Source: JACQFZ01 sp041485885 (GTDB lineage Bacteria; Pseudomonadota; Gammaproteobacteria; Acidiferrobacterales; Sulfurifustaceae). Taken from it: 64,000 nt of DNA. The position numbers and the translations under genes are program-made. Where the stretch lies: the NCBI GenBank assembly GCA_041485885.1, contig JBGPKL010000001.1, positions 1 to 64,000 on the forward strand. Reading direction: 5' to 3'. Positions 27,099 to 35,295 of this stretch are shown here, in pieces (within the stretch, counting starts at the first letter, position 1; each line of letters begins with the position of its first letter). The notes under the pieces were generated by a model. The model saw nothing but the letters and a program-made list of their open reading frames with translations. It was not told the DNA's origin and ran no database searches.

Positions 27099-27599
27099 AT
27101 GCTACGGCAGATACTTCACTACCCAGACGCGCAATTGCGGCGTAGGGCAGCGCCCGTTCAGCAAGTCACGGAGGAAATTCGCGCGCTCGTCGCGGATATG
27201 GCCGAGACGATGTATAACGCGCCGGGAATCGGCCTTGCAGCGATTCAAGTCGGCGTGCTCAAGCGCGTCGTCGTCATCGATCTTTCCGAGGAACGCAGTC
27301 AACTCCAGGTGTTCGTCAACCCGGAAATAGTAGAAAGTGAAGGCGAGCAGATCATGGAGGAAGGCTGCCTGTCCGTGCCGGGGGTATTCGAGCCCGTTAC
27401 GCGGGCGGGACGCGTGCGTGTGTGCGCGTTGGATCGGGACGGGCGCGCGTTTGAGCTGGAGGCCACCGGGCTCCTAGCGACCTGCGTCCAACATGAGATC
27501 GATCATCTGGATGGCAAGGTCTTCGTGGATTATCTTTCGCGTCTCAAGCAGCAGCGCATTCGCAAGAAGCTAGAGAAGCACCAACGCCTGGCCATGTAA
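27099..27599 (+). CDS. def: Peptide deformylase
   Basis: A 166-residue metalloprotease that removes the formyl group from nascent N-terminal formyl-methionine. All three motifs are present: GIGLAAIQVG, EGCLSVPG (metal-binding Cys) and QHEIDHLDG (two metal-binding His and the catalytic Glu). Length is normal. Starts the run def-fmt-rsmB, the standard order; it is divergent from the LysM gene. Confidence 0.97.
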   Translation: MLRQILHYPDAQLRRRAAPVQQVTEEIRALVADMAETMYNAPGIGLAAIQVGVLKRVVVIDLSEERSQLQVFVNPEIVESEGEQIMEEGCLSVPGVFEPVTRAGRVRVCALDRDGRAFELEATGLLATCVQHEIDHLDGKVFVDYLSRLKQQRIRKKLEKHQRLAM

Positions 27600-27602
27600 G
27601 CG

Positions 27603-28532
27603 GTGCGCATCCTATTCGCCGGCACACCCGCGTTCGCTCTACCTACGCTGCAGAGCCTCCACGCCGCCGGCCATACGCTCGTTGCTGTCTACACCCAACC
27701 CGACCGGCCCGCCGGGCGAGGCCGAAAACTTCGCCCGAGCCCGATAAAGGAACATGCGCTTGCTCATGGGCTGCCGGTACATCAACCGCACTCGCTTCGC
27801 GCAGAGAGCGAATCGATGGCACGACTCAATCCCGACGTTGTAGTCGTCGTCGCTTACGGTTTGATCCTTCCACCCGCCGTTCTCGCGATCCCGCGCCACG
27901 GTTGCCTCAATGTACATGCCTCGTTGCTCCCGCGTTGGCGCGGCGCGGCGCCGATCGCCCGCGCCATTGAGGCGGGCGATCTCGAAACGGGAATAACCAT
28001 TATGCAAATGGAAGCGGGCCTCGATACCGGTCCGATGCTGCTCCAGCGATCAGCGCCGATACTCGATACGGATACCGCGGACTCGCTGGAGGAACGGCTC
28101 TCTATTTTGGGAGCGGAGGCCATGATATCGGCGATCGACCACCTTGGGACCGGCGAGCTGATTGCCCGACCTCAAGATAGCGCGAAGACCACCTACGCGG
28201 CGAAGCTTCAAAAGAACGAAGCACCGATCGATTGGTCGCAAACGGCGCTTCAGCTCCATCGAAAAATTCGTGCGCTTAATCCCTGGCCGGTCGCAGCAAC
28301 TTATTGGCGTGGACAAACGCTGCGAGTGTGGGACGTGGGCACGATCGAGCCCGCGGTCTCCCCGACCGTACCGGGCACCATCATCGCCGCCGACGCCCGC
28401 GGCTTACGAGTACAAACCGGCGATGGTTTGCTAAACATCCACCGGTTACAGGCGGCGGGAGCGCGTGCGCTCAACGCAAGGGAGTTCTTGAACGGCACGC
28501 CGATGCGTCCCGGAGACCGGCTCGGAACGTAA
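27603..28532 (+). CDS. fmt: Methionyl-tRNA formyltransferase
   Basis: A 309-residue enzyme that formylates initiator Met-tRNA using 10-formyltetrahydrofolate. N-terminal formyltransferase fold with RILFAGTPAFALPTL, the folate/active-site motif HASLLPRWRGAAPI (family Asn-x-His-xSLLPxWRG), ETGITIMQMEAGLDTGPML, and a C-terminal tRNA-binding domain. Starts with GTG at 27603, three bases after the def stop, so translational coupling is likely. Works in sequence with the def product. Confidence 0.95.
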   Translation: MRILFAGTPAFALPTLQSLHAAGHTLVAVYTQPDRPAGRGRKLRPSPIKEHALAHGLPVHQPHSLRAESESMARLNPDVVVVVAYGLILPPAVLAIPRHGCLNVHASLLPRWRGAAPIARAIEAGDLETGITIMQMEAGLDTGPMLLQRSAPILDTDTADSLEERLSILGAEAMISAIDHLGTGELIARPQDSAKTTYAAKLQKNEAPIDWSQTALQLHRKIRALNPWPVAATYWRGQTLRVWDVGTIEPAVSPTVPGTIIAADARGLRVQTGDGLLNIHRLQAAGARALNAREFLNGTPMRPGDRLGT

Positions 28533-28537
28533 CGGCT

Positions 28538-29848
28538 ATGGATACGCTCGATCGCCTCGCTGTCGCGCGTGCGCTGGCAGCCCAAACCATCGCGCGGGTC
28601 ATCGATGGACGATATCTCGACTCAGCGCTCGTAGAACTACGCTCGCGAGAGCGGGCGGAAACTTCCCAATTCCCGCTGATACAAGAACTCGCGTACGGCA
28701 CCTTGCGTTGGTATCACCAACTCGCCGGGATCGCGCGTGTATTTGTTACCCGCCCGTTTAAGCAGAAGGATAGCGATGTACGGGCGCTGCTTTTGATCGG
28801 CCTCTATCAGCTGCGTCACATGCGCGTGCCGGACTATGCGGCGGTCGACACGACCGTCGCCGCAACCGACGTCTTGAAAAAAAGCTGGGCTAAAGGCGTG
28901 CTCAACGCCTGTCTGCGCGCTTACTTGCGGGATACCAAACGCGCGGAGCAAGCGATCGCCGCATCCGAGGAGCTGACTTACAGCCACCCGACCTGGCTTA
29001 TCCATGCGATTCAACGCGATCACCCAAACGATTGGAGACGCATTCTCGTTGCTAACAACGACCGGCCACCAATGACGTTGCGCGTGAACACGGTACGTAT
29101 CACCCGCGAGAACTATCAGGACGCGCTCAGATCGCAAGGAATCGCCGCGAGGGCTCATGCGCTTGTCGACACAGCGCTCGTGCTGGAGCGACCGGTTTCC
29201 GTGGATCAGCTGCCTGGTTTCCAGAACGGGTGGGTGTCGATCCAAGACGCGGCGGCGCAGCTTGCCGCGGTGTGGCTCGATGCCCAACCCCATCAACGCG
29301 TGTTAGATGCCTGTGCCGCCCCCGGAGGGAAAGCAGCGCATATCTTCGAGCGAACGCCGTTACTTGGCGAACTAACGACACTCGATATCGATGAGCAGCG
29401 CTTGGAGCGGACACGGCTCAATTTCGCTCGCTTGGGAGTGACGGCCCGATTGGCGGTCGCGGATGCGGCGGTTCCGTCCCAGTGGTGGGACGGCTCGCCG
29501 TATGAGCGCATTCTTCTGGACGTGCCTTGCTCCGCGTCCGGCGTCATCCGGCGTCATCCCGATATCAAGGTGCGCCGGCAGCCCGACGAGATATCAATGC
29601 TCTCGCATAACCAAGCACGGATGTTGCAGGGCGTGTGGCCCTGCTTGGCACGGGGAGGTAAGCTGTTATATGCGACCTGCTCGATTCTGAGCGAGGAAAA
29701 CGAGCTTCAAGTGCGCCGTTTTATTGCCCGCCACCCCGATGCCGCGATCGAATCATTGCAACCCGCTGGACCTAACATAGGCCGCCAGATCCTTCCGGGC
29801 AATGGCGAAATGGACGGCTTTTATTATGCCTGCTTGCGCAAGGTTTAG
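28538..29848 (+). CDS. rsmB: 16S rRNA (cytosine-967-C5)-methyltransferase
   Basis: A 436-residue protein: an N-terminal NusB-like RNA-binding domain (about residues 1-140, DRLAVARALAAQTIARVIDG), then an RsmB methyltransferase domain with the SAM site LDACAAPGGKAAHI, LDVPCSASGVIRRHPDIKV and the catalytic cysteine in YATCSILSEENE. It makes m5C967 in 16S rRNA. The ATG at 28538 sits six bases after the fmt stop; the frame is open through fmt but the protein begins here by homology. The end overlaps the start of the next gene. Confidence 0.94.
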   Translation: MDTLDRLAVARALAAQTIARVIDGRYLDSALVELRSRERAETSQFPLIQELAYGTLRWYHQLAGIARVFVTRPFKQKDSDVRALLLIGLYQLRHMRVPDYAAVDTTVAATDVLKKSWAKGVLNACLRAYLRDTKRAEQAIAASEELTYSHPTWLIHAIQRDHPNDWRRILVANNDRPPMTLRVNTVRITRENYQDALRSQGIAARAHALVDTALVLERPVSVDQLPGFQNGWVSIQDAAAQLAAVWLDAQPHQRVLDACAAPGGKAAHIFERTPLLGELTTLDIDEQRLERTRLNFARLGVTARLAVADAAVPSQWWDGSPYERILLDVPCSASGVIRRHPDIKVRRQPDEISMLSHNQARMLQGVWPCLARGGKLLYATCSILSEENELQVRRFIARHPDAAIESLQPAGPNIGRQILPGNGEMDGFYYACLRKV

Positions 29849-30425
29849 GGCAAGTGGCGCGCGCCTGCGGCGCGTGTTTTTCTATATAGTCTTCGTAGGA
29901 CTGTGCGGTACGACCGCGCTGGCGCTCGCTTCTAGCTTCAAAGTAAGCTCGGTGCAGGCGCGCGTAGTCGGACCGGCGCTGTCCCTGCGCGCCACGCTCG
30001 AGCTCGGACTGACACCCGCGGTGGAGGAGGCGATCGCCAACGGCATCCCGATCGAGCTCGCGATCGACGTTCGATTGTATCGCGAGCGTCCCTTCCTCTG
30101 GGACGAGAAGGTGGGGAACTGGACGTTGCGGCGCGAGCTGCGCTACTACGCACTGACGGGTCAATATTTGATTAGCGCAGAGGTTGGTGCACCGGTGACG
30201 CGGGAGAGCTTCGTCTCGCTGAATGAAGCGCTGACGCAGTTGGGCTTGCTTGAGGAGTTTGCGCTCGCGCTAAGGGCGCCGCTCGCTCCGGACATGGAAT
30301 ACCGCCTCGAGCTACGTGCGGGCCTGAATGTCGAGGCGCTGCCGGCGCTGCTGCGCCCGGTCGCCTACACCTCGCGCGCCTGGGACCTGAACAGCGGTTG
30401 GACGACATGGAGAGTACAACGGTGA
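29826..30425 (+). CDS. DUF4390 domain protein, probably exported
   Basis: About 199 residues. After a basic N-terminus, a hydrophobic segment (VFFYIVFVGLCGTTALALAS) looks like a signal peptide or anchor. The rest is beta-rich with ELAIDVRLYRERPFLWDEKV and a near-C-terminal AWDLNSGWTTW, matching the DUF4390 proteins that sit between rsmB and ntrY in many beta- and gammaproteobacteria. Function unknown; the fixed position next to ntrY suggests a cell-envelope partner of that kinase. ATG 29826 overlaps rsmB by 23 bases; GTG 29874, directly before the hydrophobic segment, is an alternative. Confidence 0.8.
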   Translation: MPACARFRASGARLRRVFFYIVFVGLCGTTALALASSFKVSSVQARVVGPALSLRATLELGLTPAVEEAIANGIPIELAIDVRLYRERPFLWDEKVGNWTLRRELRYYALTGQYLISAEVGAPVTRESFVSLNEALTQLGLLEEFALALRAPLAPDMEYRLELRAGLNVEALPALLRPVAYTSRAWDLNSGWTTWRVQR

Positions 30426-32722
30426 AACGCTACTTCACGGGCATTGTGCCGCTCACGGCTTTGTCGGCGCTGCTCGTGGCGTCACTCTTCATGATGAGCG
30501 CGGCGGCGCAAAACTCCGCGATGTTCGGGCGGATGTACTCGCTGCTCCTGGTCATCAACATTCTCGGTATCGGCGCGCTCCTCGCGCTGATCGTCGCGAA
30601 CTTTTACAGCCTGATAAAGCAGTATCGCGCGCGTGTCATGGGGTCGCGCCTGACGCTGCGGCTGCTGGCGATGTTCGTCGCGCTCGCGGTGGCGCCGGTG
30701 ACGGTGGTTTTCTTCTTCTCGGTTCAAACGCTGAATCGCGGCATCGATACCTGGTTCGACGTCAGGATCGAGCAGGCATTGAACGACGCGTTGCTCCTCG
30801 GGCGCACGTCCCTCGACGCGATCAAACAGGATTTGGTGAAGACCACGAACGAAATGGCGATCGAGCTCGAAATGAGCTCTGATCGCACCGTCTTGCCGTC
30901 GTTGAACTACCTACGCGAAGCGCACGCGCTCGGCGAGCTAACGTTGTTTTCGCAAGACGGCCGCATCATCGCCGCGAGCAGCCAAGAAGGGCCGGAGAGC
31001 GGGACATTGTTGCCGGACCGGCCGAGCGAGGAAATTCTCGCGCGCATCCGCCGCGGACAAAGCTATGCCACTCTCGACGCCTCGACTCGCACCGGGCTGC
31101 GGCTGCGCGTCGTCGTGCCGGTGTATTCGCGCGAGGTAGGCAGCCCGATTCGCATCCTCCAAGTACTCCAGCCGCTGCCCTCGCGCTACGCCAAGCTCGG
31201 CGAGAGCGTGCAGACGGCGTACGCGGAGTACGAGAAGCTCGTTTATCTGCGCGGTCCGCTCAAGTTCAGCTTTACGCTCACGCTGTCGCTCGTTGCGCTA
31301 CTCACGATGCTGATCGCCCTGTGGGCGGCGATCTTTTCGGCCCGACGCGTCGTGGCGCCGATTCGCGAGCTCGCCGCCGGCACGCGTGCGGTCGCGCTCG
31401 GCGACTACAAGAAGCGCATTCCAGTGCCGAGTCACGATGAGATCGGCATTCTCGTCGAGTCATTCAACGAAATGACGCGCCAGATCGCCCGCGCTCAATC
31501 ACAACTCAAGCGCAGCCAGCGCGAAGCGGAAATGCAGCGCACCTATCTCGAAACGGTCCTCACGCACCTCTCCTCTGGCGTGCTGTCCTTCGATCACCGC
31601 CACATGCTGCGCACGCATAACGCGGCGGCGGGACAAATTCTCGGCATCGACATCGCCGCCTCGAGCGGCCAGTCGCTCGATTCGCTGGCGCACGCTTACG
31701 CGCGCCTCGGCCCGTTCACCGACGCGATCAAGAACGCGGTCCGGGCCGGCAGCCGAGAGTGGCGCGCCGAAGTCGAGCTGACCGCCGAAGCCGGCGCGCG
31801 ACACACGTTGCTACTGCGCGGCACGCTGCTGCCGGGTTTGAAAGGCCGCTACAGCGGCTACGTAGTGGTGTTCGATGATGTGACTACTATCATTCAGGCG
31901 CAGCGTGCCGCCGCTTGGGGCGACGTGGCACAGCGCATGGCGCATGAAATCAAGAACCCGCTGACACCGATCCAACTCTCGGCCGAGCGCATCCGCCACA
32001 AGTATTTGCTGGTGCTGCCCGATGAAGAGCGACCGACGCTCGATCGCGCGACGCATACGATCGTCGAACAAGTCGAGTCACTCAAAGCGCTGGTGAACGC
32101 GTTCGCCGACTACGCGCGGCCGGCGCAGATCGCGCCGAAACCGATCGACTTGAACGACCTCATCCGCGACGTGATCGAGCTCTACCGCGCCGAGCGCGGG
32201 CCGGCGAGCGTCGATACCATTCCGCTGCGCGGCAGCGAAGGCGAAGGGCCGGCGAGCAACGTGAAGCTTAAGCTTGATCTCGCGCGTGATTTGCCACCCA
32301 TCGTCGCGGATGCGGGCCGGCTGCGCCAGGTATTGCACAACCTGCTCCTCAATGCGCGCGACGCACTGGTGCGTCAAGCCAAACCGACGATCCGCATCGT
32401 CACGCGAAACGTTACGGAGGGGGAGCACCGTTACATCGAGCTCAGCATCTGCGATAACGGACCGGGCTTTCCCGCCGACCTAATGGATCGGCTGTTCGAG
32501 CCATACGTGACGAGCAAGACCAAGGGCACCGGCCTCGGTCTTGCGATCGTCAAACGTATTGTGGAGGAACACAGCGGGAGCATCGTGGCGGAAAATTTGC
32601 CCAATGGCGGCGCGGGAATCACCATACGGCTGCCTGTCACAACCGCCGCGGGTAAACAAGAGAGGGATGCCGACGTCGCCGCATTGCCAAGGCGGCGCGC
32701 CCACGGGGACAAAGGCGCATGA
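30422..32722 (+). CDS. ntrY: NtrY-type sensor histidine kinase
   Basis: About 766 residues. Three N-terminal membrane helices, a periplasmic/sensor region, a fourth helix (FTLTLSLVALLTMLIALWAA), a HAMP domain, a PAS domain, then the kinase core: H-box RMAHEIKNPLTPIQL (His508), N-box LHNLLLNARDAL, G-boxes ICDNGPGFP and GTGLGLAIVKRIVEEHSG. This is the NtrY layout. The GTG at 30422 overlaps the previous stop (GTGA) and has GGAGAG seven bases upstream; ATG 30407 is an alternative. Overlaps ntrX by four bases, so they form a cognate pair; the signal sensed is not evident. Confidence 0.93.
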   Translation: MKRYFTGIVPLTALSALLVASLFMMSAAAQNSAMFGRMYSLLLVINILGIGALLALIVANFYSLIKQYRARVMGSRLTLRLLAMFVALAVAPVTVVFFFSVQTLNRGIDTWFDVRIEQALNDALLLGRTSLDAIKQDLVKTTNEMAIELEMSSDRTVLPSLNYLREAHALGELTLFSQDGRIIAASSQEGPESGTLLPDRPSEEILARIRRGQSYATLDASTRTGLRLRVVVPVYSREVGSPIRILQVLQPLPSRYAKLGESVQTAYAEYEKLVYLRGPLKFSFTLTLSLVALLTMLIALWAAIFSARRVVAPIRELAAGTRAVALGDYKKRIPVPSHDEIGILVESFNEMTRQIARAQSQLKRSQREAEMQRTYLETVLTHLSSGVLSFDHRHMLRTHNAAAGQILGIDIAASSGQSLDSLAHAYARLGPFTDAIKNAVRAGSREWRAEVELTAEAGARHTLLLRGTLLPGLKGRYSGYVVVFDDVTTIIQAQRAAAWGDVAQRMAHEIKNPLTPIQLSAERIRHKYLLVLPDEERPTLDRATHTIVEQVESLKALVNAFADYARPAQIAPKPIDLNDLIRDVIELYRAERGPASVDTIPLRGSEGEGPASNVKLKLDLARDLPPIVADAGRLRQVLHNLLLNARDALVRQAKPTIRIVTRNVTEGEHRYIELSICDNGPGFPADLMDRLFEPYVTSKTKGTGLGLAIVKRIVEEHSGSIVAENLPNGGAGITIRLPVTTAAGKQERDADVAALPRRRAHGDKGA

Positions 32723-34086
32723 GTGGCGGCTACATCCTCATCGTGGACGACGAGCCCGAAATCTGCCGGCTCGTTAAAGAAATACTCGAGGACGAACACT
32801 ATCGCGTCGCGACGGCGGAGAGCGCCGAGACCGCGCGCGAGCTCTATCGCAAACAGCGCCCCGATCTCGTGCTGCTCGATATATGGATGCCGGGTACCGA
32901 CGGCATCACGCTACTCAAGGAGTGGTGCTCGAGCGGGCGTCCGGAAATTCCGGTGGTGATGATGTCGGGTCACGGCACGGTCGAGACGGCCATCGAGGCA
33001 ACGCGCCTTGGGGCATACGACTTCATCGAGAAGCCCGTGTCCATGGGTAAGCTCCTGGTCACGGTCAATCGCGGTCTTGCCAACGAACGGCTGCGGCGGG
33101 AGAACCTGCGCCTCAAACATGCCGCCGAGCCGGATTTTTTCCTCGCCGGCAAGAGTCGGCTCATGCAGCAGTTGCGCGAGGATCTGCAGCGGGTCGCCGC
33201 GACGGACACCTGGGTACTCATTCTCGGCGAGCCGGGGAGCGGCCGTACGATGGCGGCGCGCTACCTGCACGAACACAGCGCGCGTCGGGATAGATCGCTG
33301 ATCGAAGTGAGTCTGGGCGCGGTTGCACCGATGAACGTTGCCATCAAGCTCTTCGGCTCCGAGCAGGGCGACGGCGCGACGGCCGGAAGTTTCGAGCAAG
33401 CGCAAGACGGCACATTGCTTTTAAACGACGTCGGCGATCTCGCGTCCGCGACTCAGCTGCAACTATTGCACGCGTTGCAGGAGCGTAACTTCATGCGCAT
33501 CGGCGGGCGCGAGCCGCTACCGATGCAAGCGCGCATTATCGCCGTGAGCGATCCGACGCTGCCCGACGCGGTGGCGGAGGGGCGATTTCGCGAAGATCTC
33601 TACTATCGGCTGAACGTCGTGCCGCTGCGCATACCACCCTTGCGCGAGCATCGCGAGGACGTACCGGAGTTGGTTAATCTGTATCTCGATTGGCTTATCG
33701 ACAACGAGCGTTTGGCGTATCGCCGTATCACCGTCGGCGCGCTCAACACATTGCGCAACTACCCGTGGCCCGGAAACGTGCGCGAGCTAATGAACGTGGT
33801 TCAACGGTTGCTTATTTTGAATCGAGGCGAGGAAATCAGCGAAACCGAAGTGGAGCAAACGTTGGGTGCACGGCCGCGTACCGGGGAAAACCTGCCGCAC
33901 GCGCTGTTCGGTCTGCCGCTGCGGAGCGCACGCGACCAGTTTGAAAAAGCGTATCTCGAACATCATCTCGCACGCACCGCCGGCAATGTAGCGGAAGTGG
34001 CGCGCTTGTCGGAAATGGAGCGCACCCATCTTTATCGCAAGCTCAAAAACCTCGGCATCAATCCCAAGGCGATAACAAAGGAATAA
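32719..34086 (+). CDS. ntrX: NtrX-type response regulator with degenerate sigma-54 ATPase domain
   Basis: A 455-residue regulator. Receiver domain with phospho-acceptor Asp54 (LLDIWMPGTDG) and Lys near residue 105 (FIEKP). The AAA+ domain is recognisable (LGEPGSGRTMAA; REDLYYRLNVVPLRIPPLREHREDV; NYPWPGNVRELMN), but the GAFTGA loop that contacts sigma-54 is missing (LFGSEQGDGATAGSFEQAQDG), the Walker A lysine is Arg, and Walker B reads LLLNDVGD rather than LFLDEIGD. A Fis-type helix-turn-helix closes the protein (NVAEVARLSEMERTHLYRKL). It probably controls sigma-70 promoters or represses. Pairs with ntrY (ATGA overlap). Confidence 0.93.
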   Translation: MSGGYILIVDDEPEICRLVKEILEDEHYRVATAESAETARELYRKQRPDLVLLDIWMPGTDGITLLKEWCSSGRPEIPVVMMSGHGTVETAIEATRLGAYDFIEKPVSMGKLLVTVNRGLANERLRRENLRLKHAAEPDFFLAGKSRLMQQLREDLQRVAATDTWVLILGEPGSGRTMAARYLHEHSARRDRSLIEVSLGAVAPMNVAIKLFGSEQGDGATAGSFEQAQDGTLLLNDVGDLASATQLQLLHALQERNFMRIGGREPLPMQARIIAVSDPTLPDAVAEGRFREDLYYRLNVVPLRIPPLREHREDVPELVNLYLDWLIDNERLAYRRITVGALNTLRNYPWPGNVRELMNVVQRLLILNRGEEISETEVEQTLGARPRTGENLPHALFGLPLRSARDQFEKAYLEHHLARTAGNVAEVARLSEMERTHLYRKLKNLGINPKAITKE

Positions 34087-34177
34087 TCCTCAATAGGATT
34101 TCGCCTCGCCCGGCGGAAAAATATTGCCCAAGATCCACGCGCCCCTCCCGCTCGATCTCCGCGTTCATAACGCGCGA

Positions 34178-35116
34178 CTATTCATATGGTGACGGCGCTC
34201 CTTCGGGACGCGTCTTGAACAGCTTGAAGGTCCACATGTACTGTTCCGGCATGCGTCGAAGTTCTTCCTCAAGCGCGGCGTTCATGCGCGTAGCGTCGCG
34301 GACGCGATCGCCGCCGGGGAAATCGGTAAGCGGTGGACGCAGCATAATTTCGTAGCCACGTCCGCGCGGAAGCAGACGAGTGAAGCACGGAATAACATCG
34401 GCGTGCGCACGTTCGGCCAAACGTCCGAGCGTTGGAAGCGTCGCCGTGGGAATGCTGAAGAAGGGCGCGAATACGGAGCGACGCGGGCCAAAGTCCTCAT
34501 CGGGAAGATAATAGAAAATCATACCTTCCGCCAAACCGCGCAACACCGGTCGCAATCCTTGCGCGCGGGCGACGAGCGGGGCGCCGTAGCGCGAGCGCGC
34601 TTTTTGGAGCAGCCAATTCACGAGCACGTTGCGCTGCGGCTTGACCATTGAGAACACCCGATGGTATCGCGAGACAACAATGCCTCCCACATTCATGCCC
34701 ACGCAGTGCGGCGCAAGCAAAATGATCCGACGCCCGCGCGCGAGCGATGATCGCAAATGATCCAGCCCGCTCACCCGCGTCTTGCGGCTGAAGCGGCGTT
34801 CCGATCCCCACGCGATAAACGCGGTGTCGAGGTAACTTTGCCCTAGGAGCTGAAAGTGTCGACGCAGCAAACGCGCTTTCTGGGCGGTGGATAGCTCGGG
34901 AAAACAGAGATCGAGGTTGGTACGCGCGATGCGACGGCGCTTGGTGTTGACGCTATACATAAGCCTGCCTAGCACAACGCCCAGCGCGCGGGATACCTCT
35001 AGCGGCATTCTGCTGAGCAGCCACAGAAACGCCAACGCCACCCACACGGTGGTGCCAGTCTGAGGCGGAAGCCGAACGGACGAAGAACTTGCCGAGTGAG
35101 CTTTAGCAATCGTCAC
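34178..35116 (-). CDS. lpxL: Lipid A acyltransferase, LpxL/HtrB family
   Basis: A 312-residue inner-membrane acyltransferase with an N-terminal membrane helix (TTVWVALAFLWLLSRMP), RTNLDLCFPELS, and the active-site region LLAPHCVGMNVGG. The family motif is H-X4-(D/E); here His137 is followed by Asn142 in the acidic position. Other conserved blocks are present (MVKPQRNVLVNWLL, GMIFYYLPDEDFGPRRSVFAPFF, MPEQYMWTFKLFKTRP). It should add a secondary acyl chain to lipid A, if the Asn allows it. Divergent from metK, a common pairing. lpxM or lpxP-like specificity cannot be excluded. Confidence 0.88.
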   Translation of the reverse strand: MTIAKAHSASSSSVRLPPQTGTTVWVALAFLWLLSRMPLEVSRALGVVLGRLMYSVNTKRRRIARTNLDLCFPELSTAQKARLLRRHFQLLGQSYLDTAFIAWGSERRFSRKTRVSGLDHLRSSLARGRRIILLAPHCVGMNVGGIVVSRYHRVFSMVKPQRNVLVNWLLQKARSRYGAPLVARAQGLRPVLRGLAEGMIFYYLPDEDFGPRRSVFAPFFSIPTATLPTLGRLAERAHADVIPCFTRLLPRGRGYEIMLRPPLTDFPGGDRVRDATRMNAALEEELRRMPEQYMWTFKLFKTRPEGAPSPYE

Positions 35117-35220
35117 GGAGTCGTTGTAGAAGTGGGAATTTGCGCACGCTGCGGAGACCTGACAAATTATAGCGGCTTGCAGTCTGTTCCTGCGCGTCTA
35201 ACGATATCCCTTCTCGTTAA

Positions 35221-35249
35221 TTCAAACGTCAATCTCTTCTTGCTAGACT
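35221..35249 (+). promoter_or_regulatory. Probable promoter of metK
   Basis: TTCAAA (35221-35226), 17-base spacer, then TGcTAGACT: an extended -10 with TG at 35241. The start would be near 35256, 40 bases before the metK ATG. I see no SAM-riboswitch fold in the leader. Confidence 0.45.
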
Positions 35250-35295
35250 CACCTTCTTACGTCGGCTCAAAACTCCTAGAGGGAGCACGCCCATA

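Noticed and set aside
35117..35295. Possible SAM riboswitch in the metK leader
   Set aside because: No conserved SAM-I, SAM-II or SAM-IV core could be recognised; only a promoter and ribosome site were seen.
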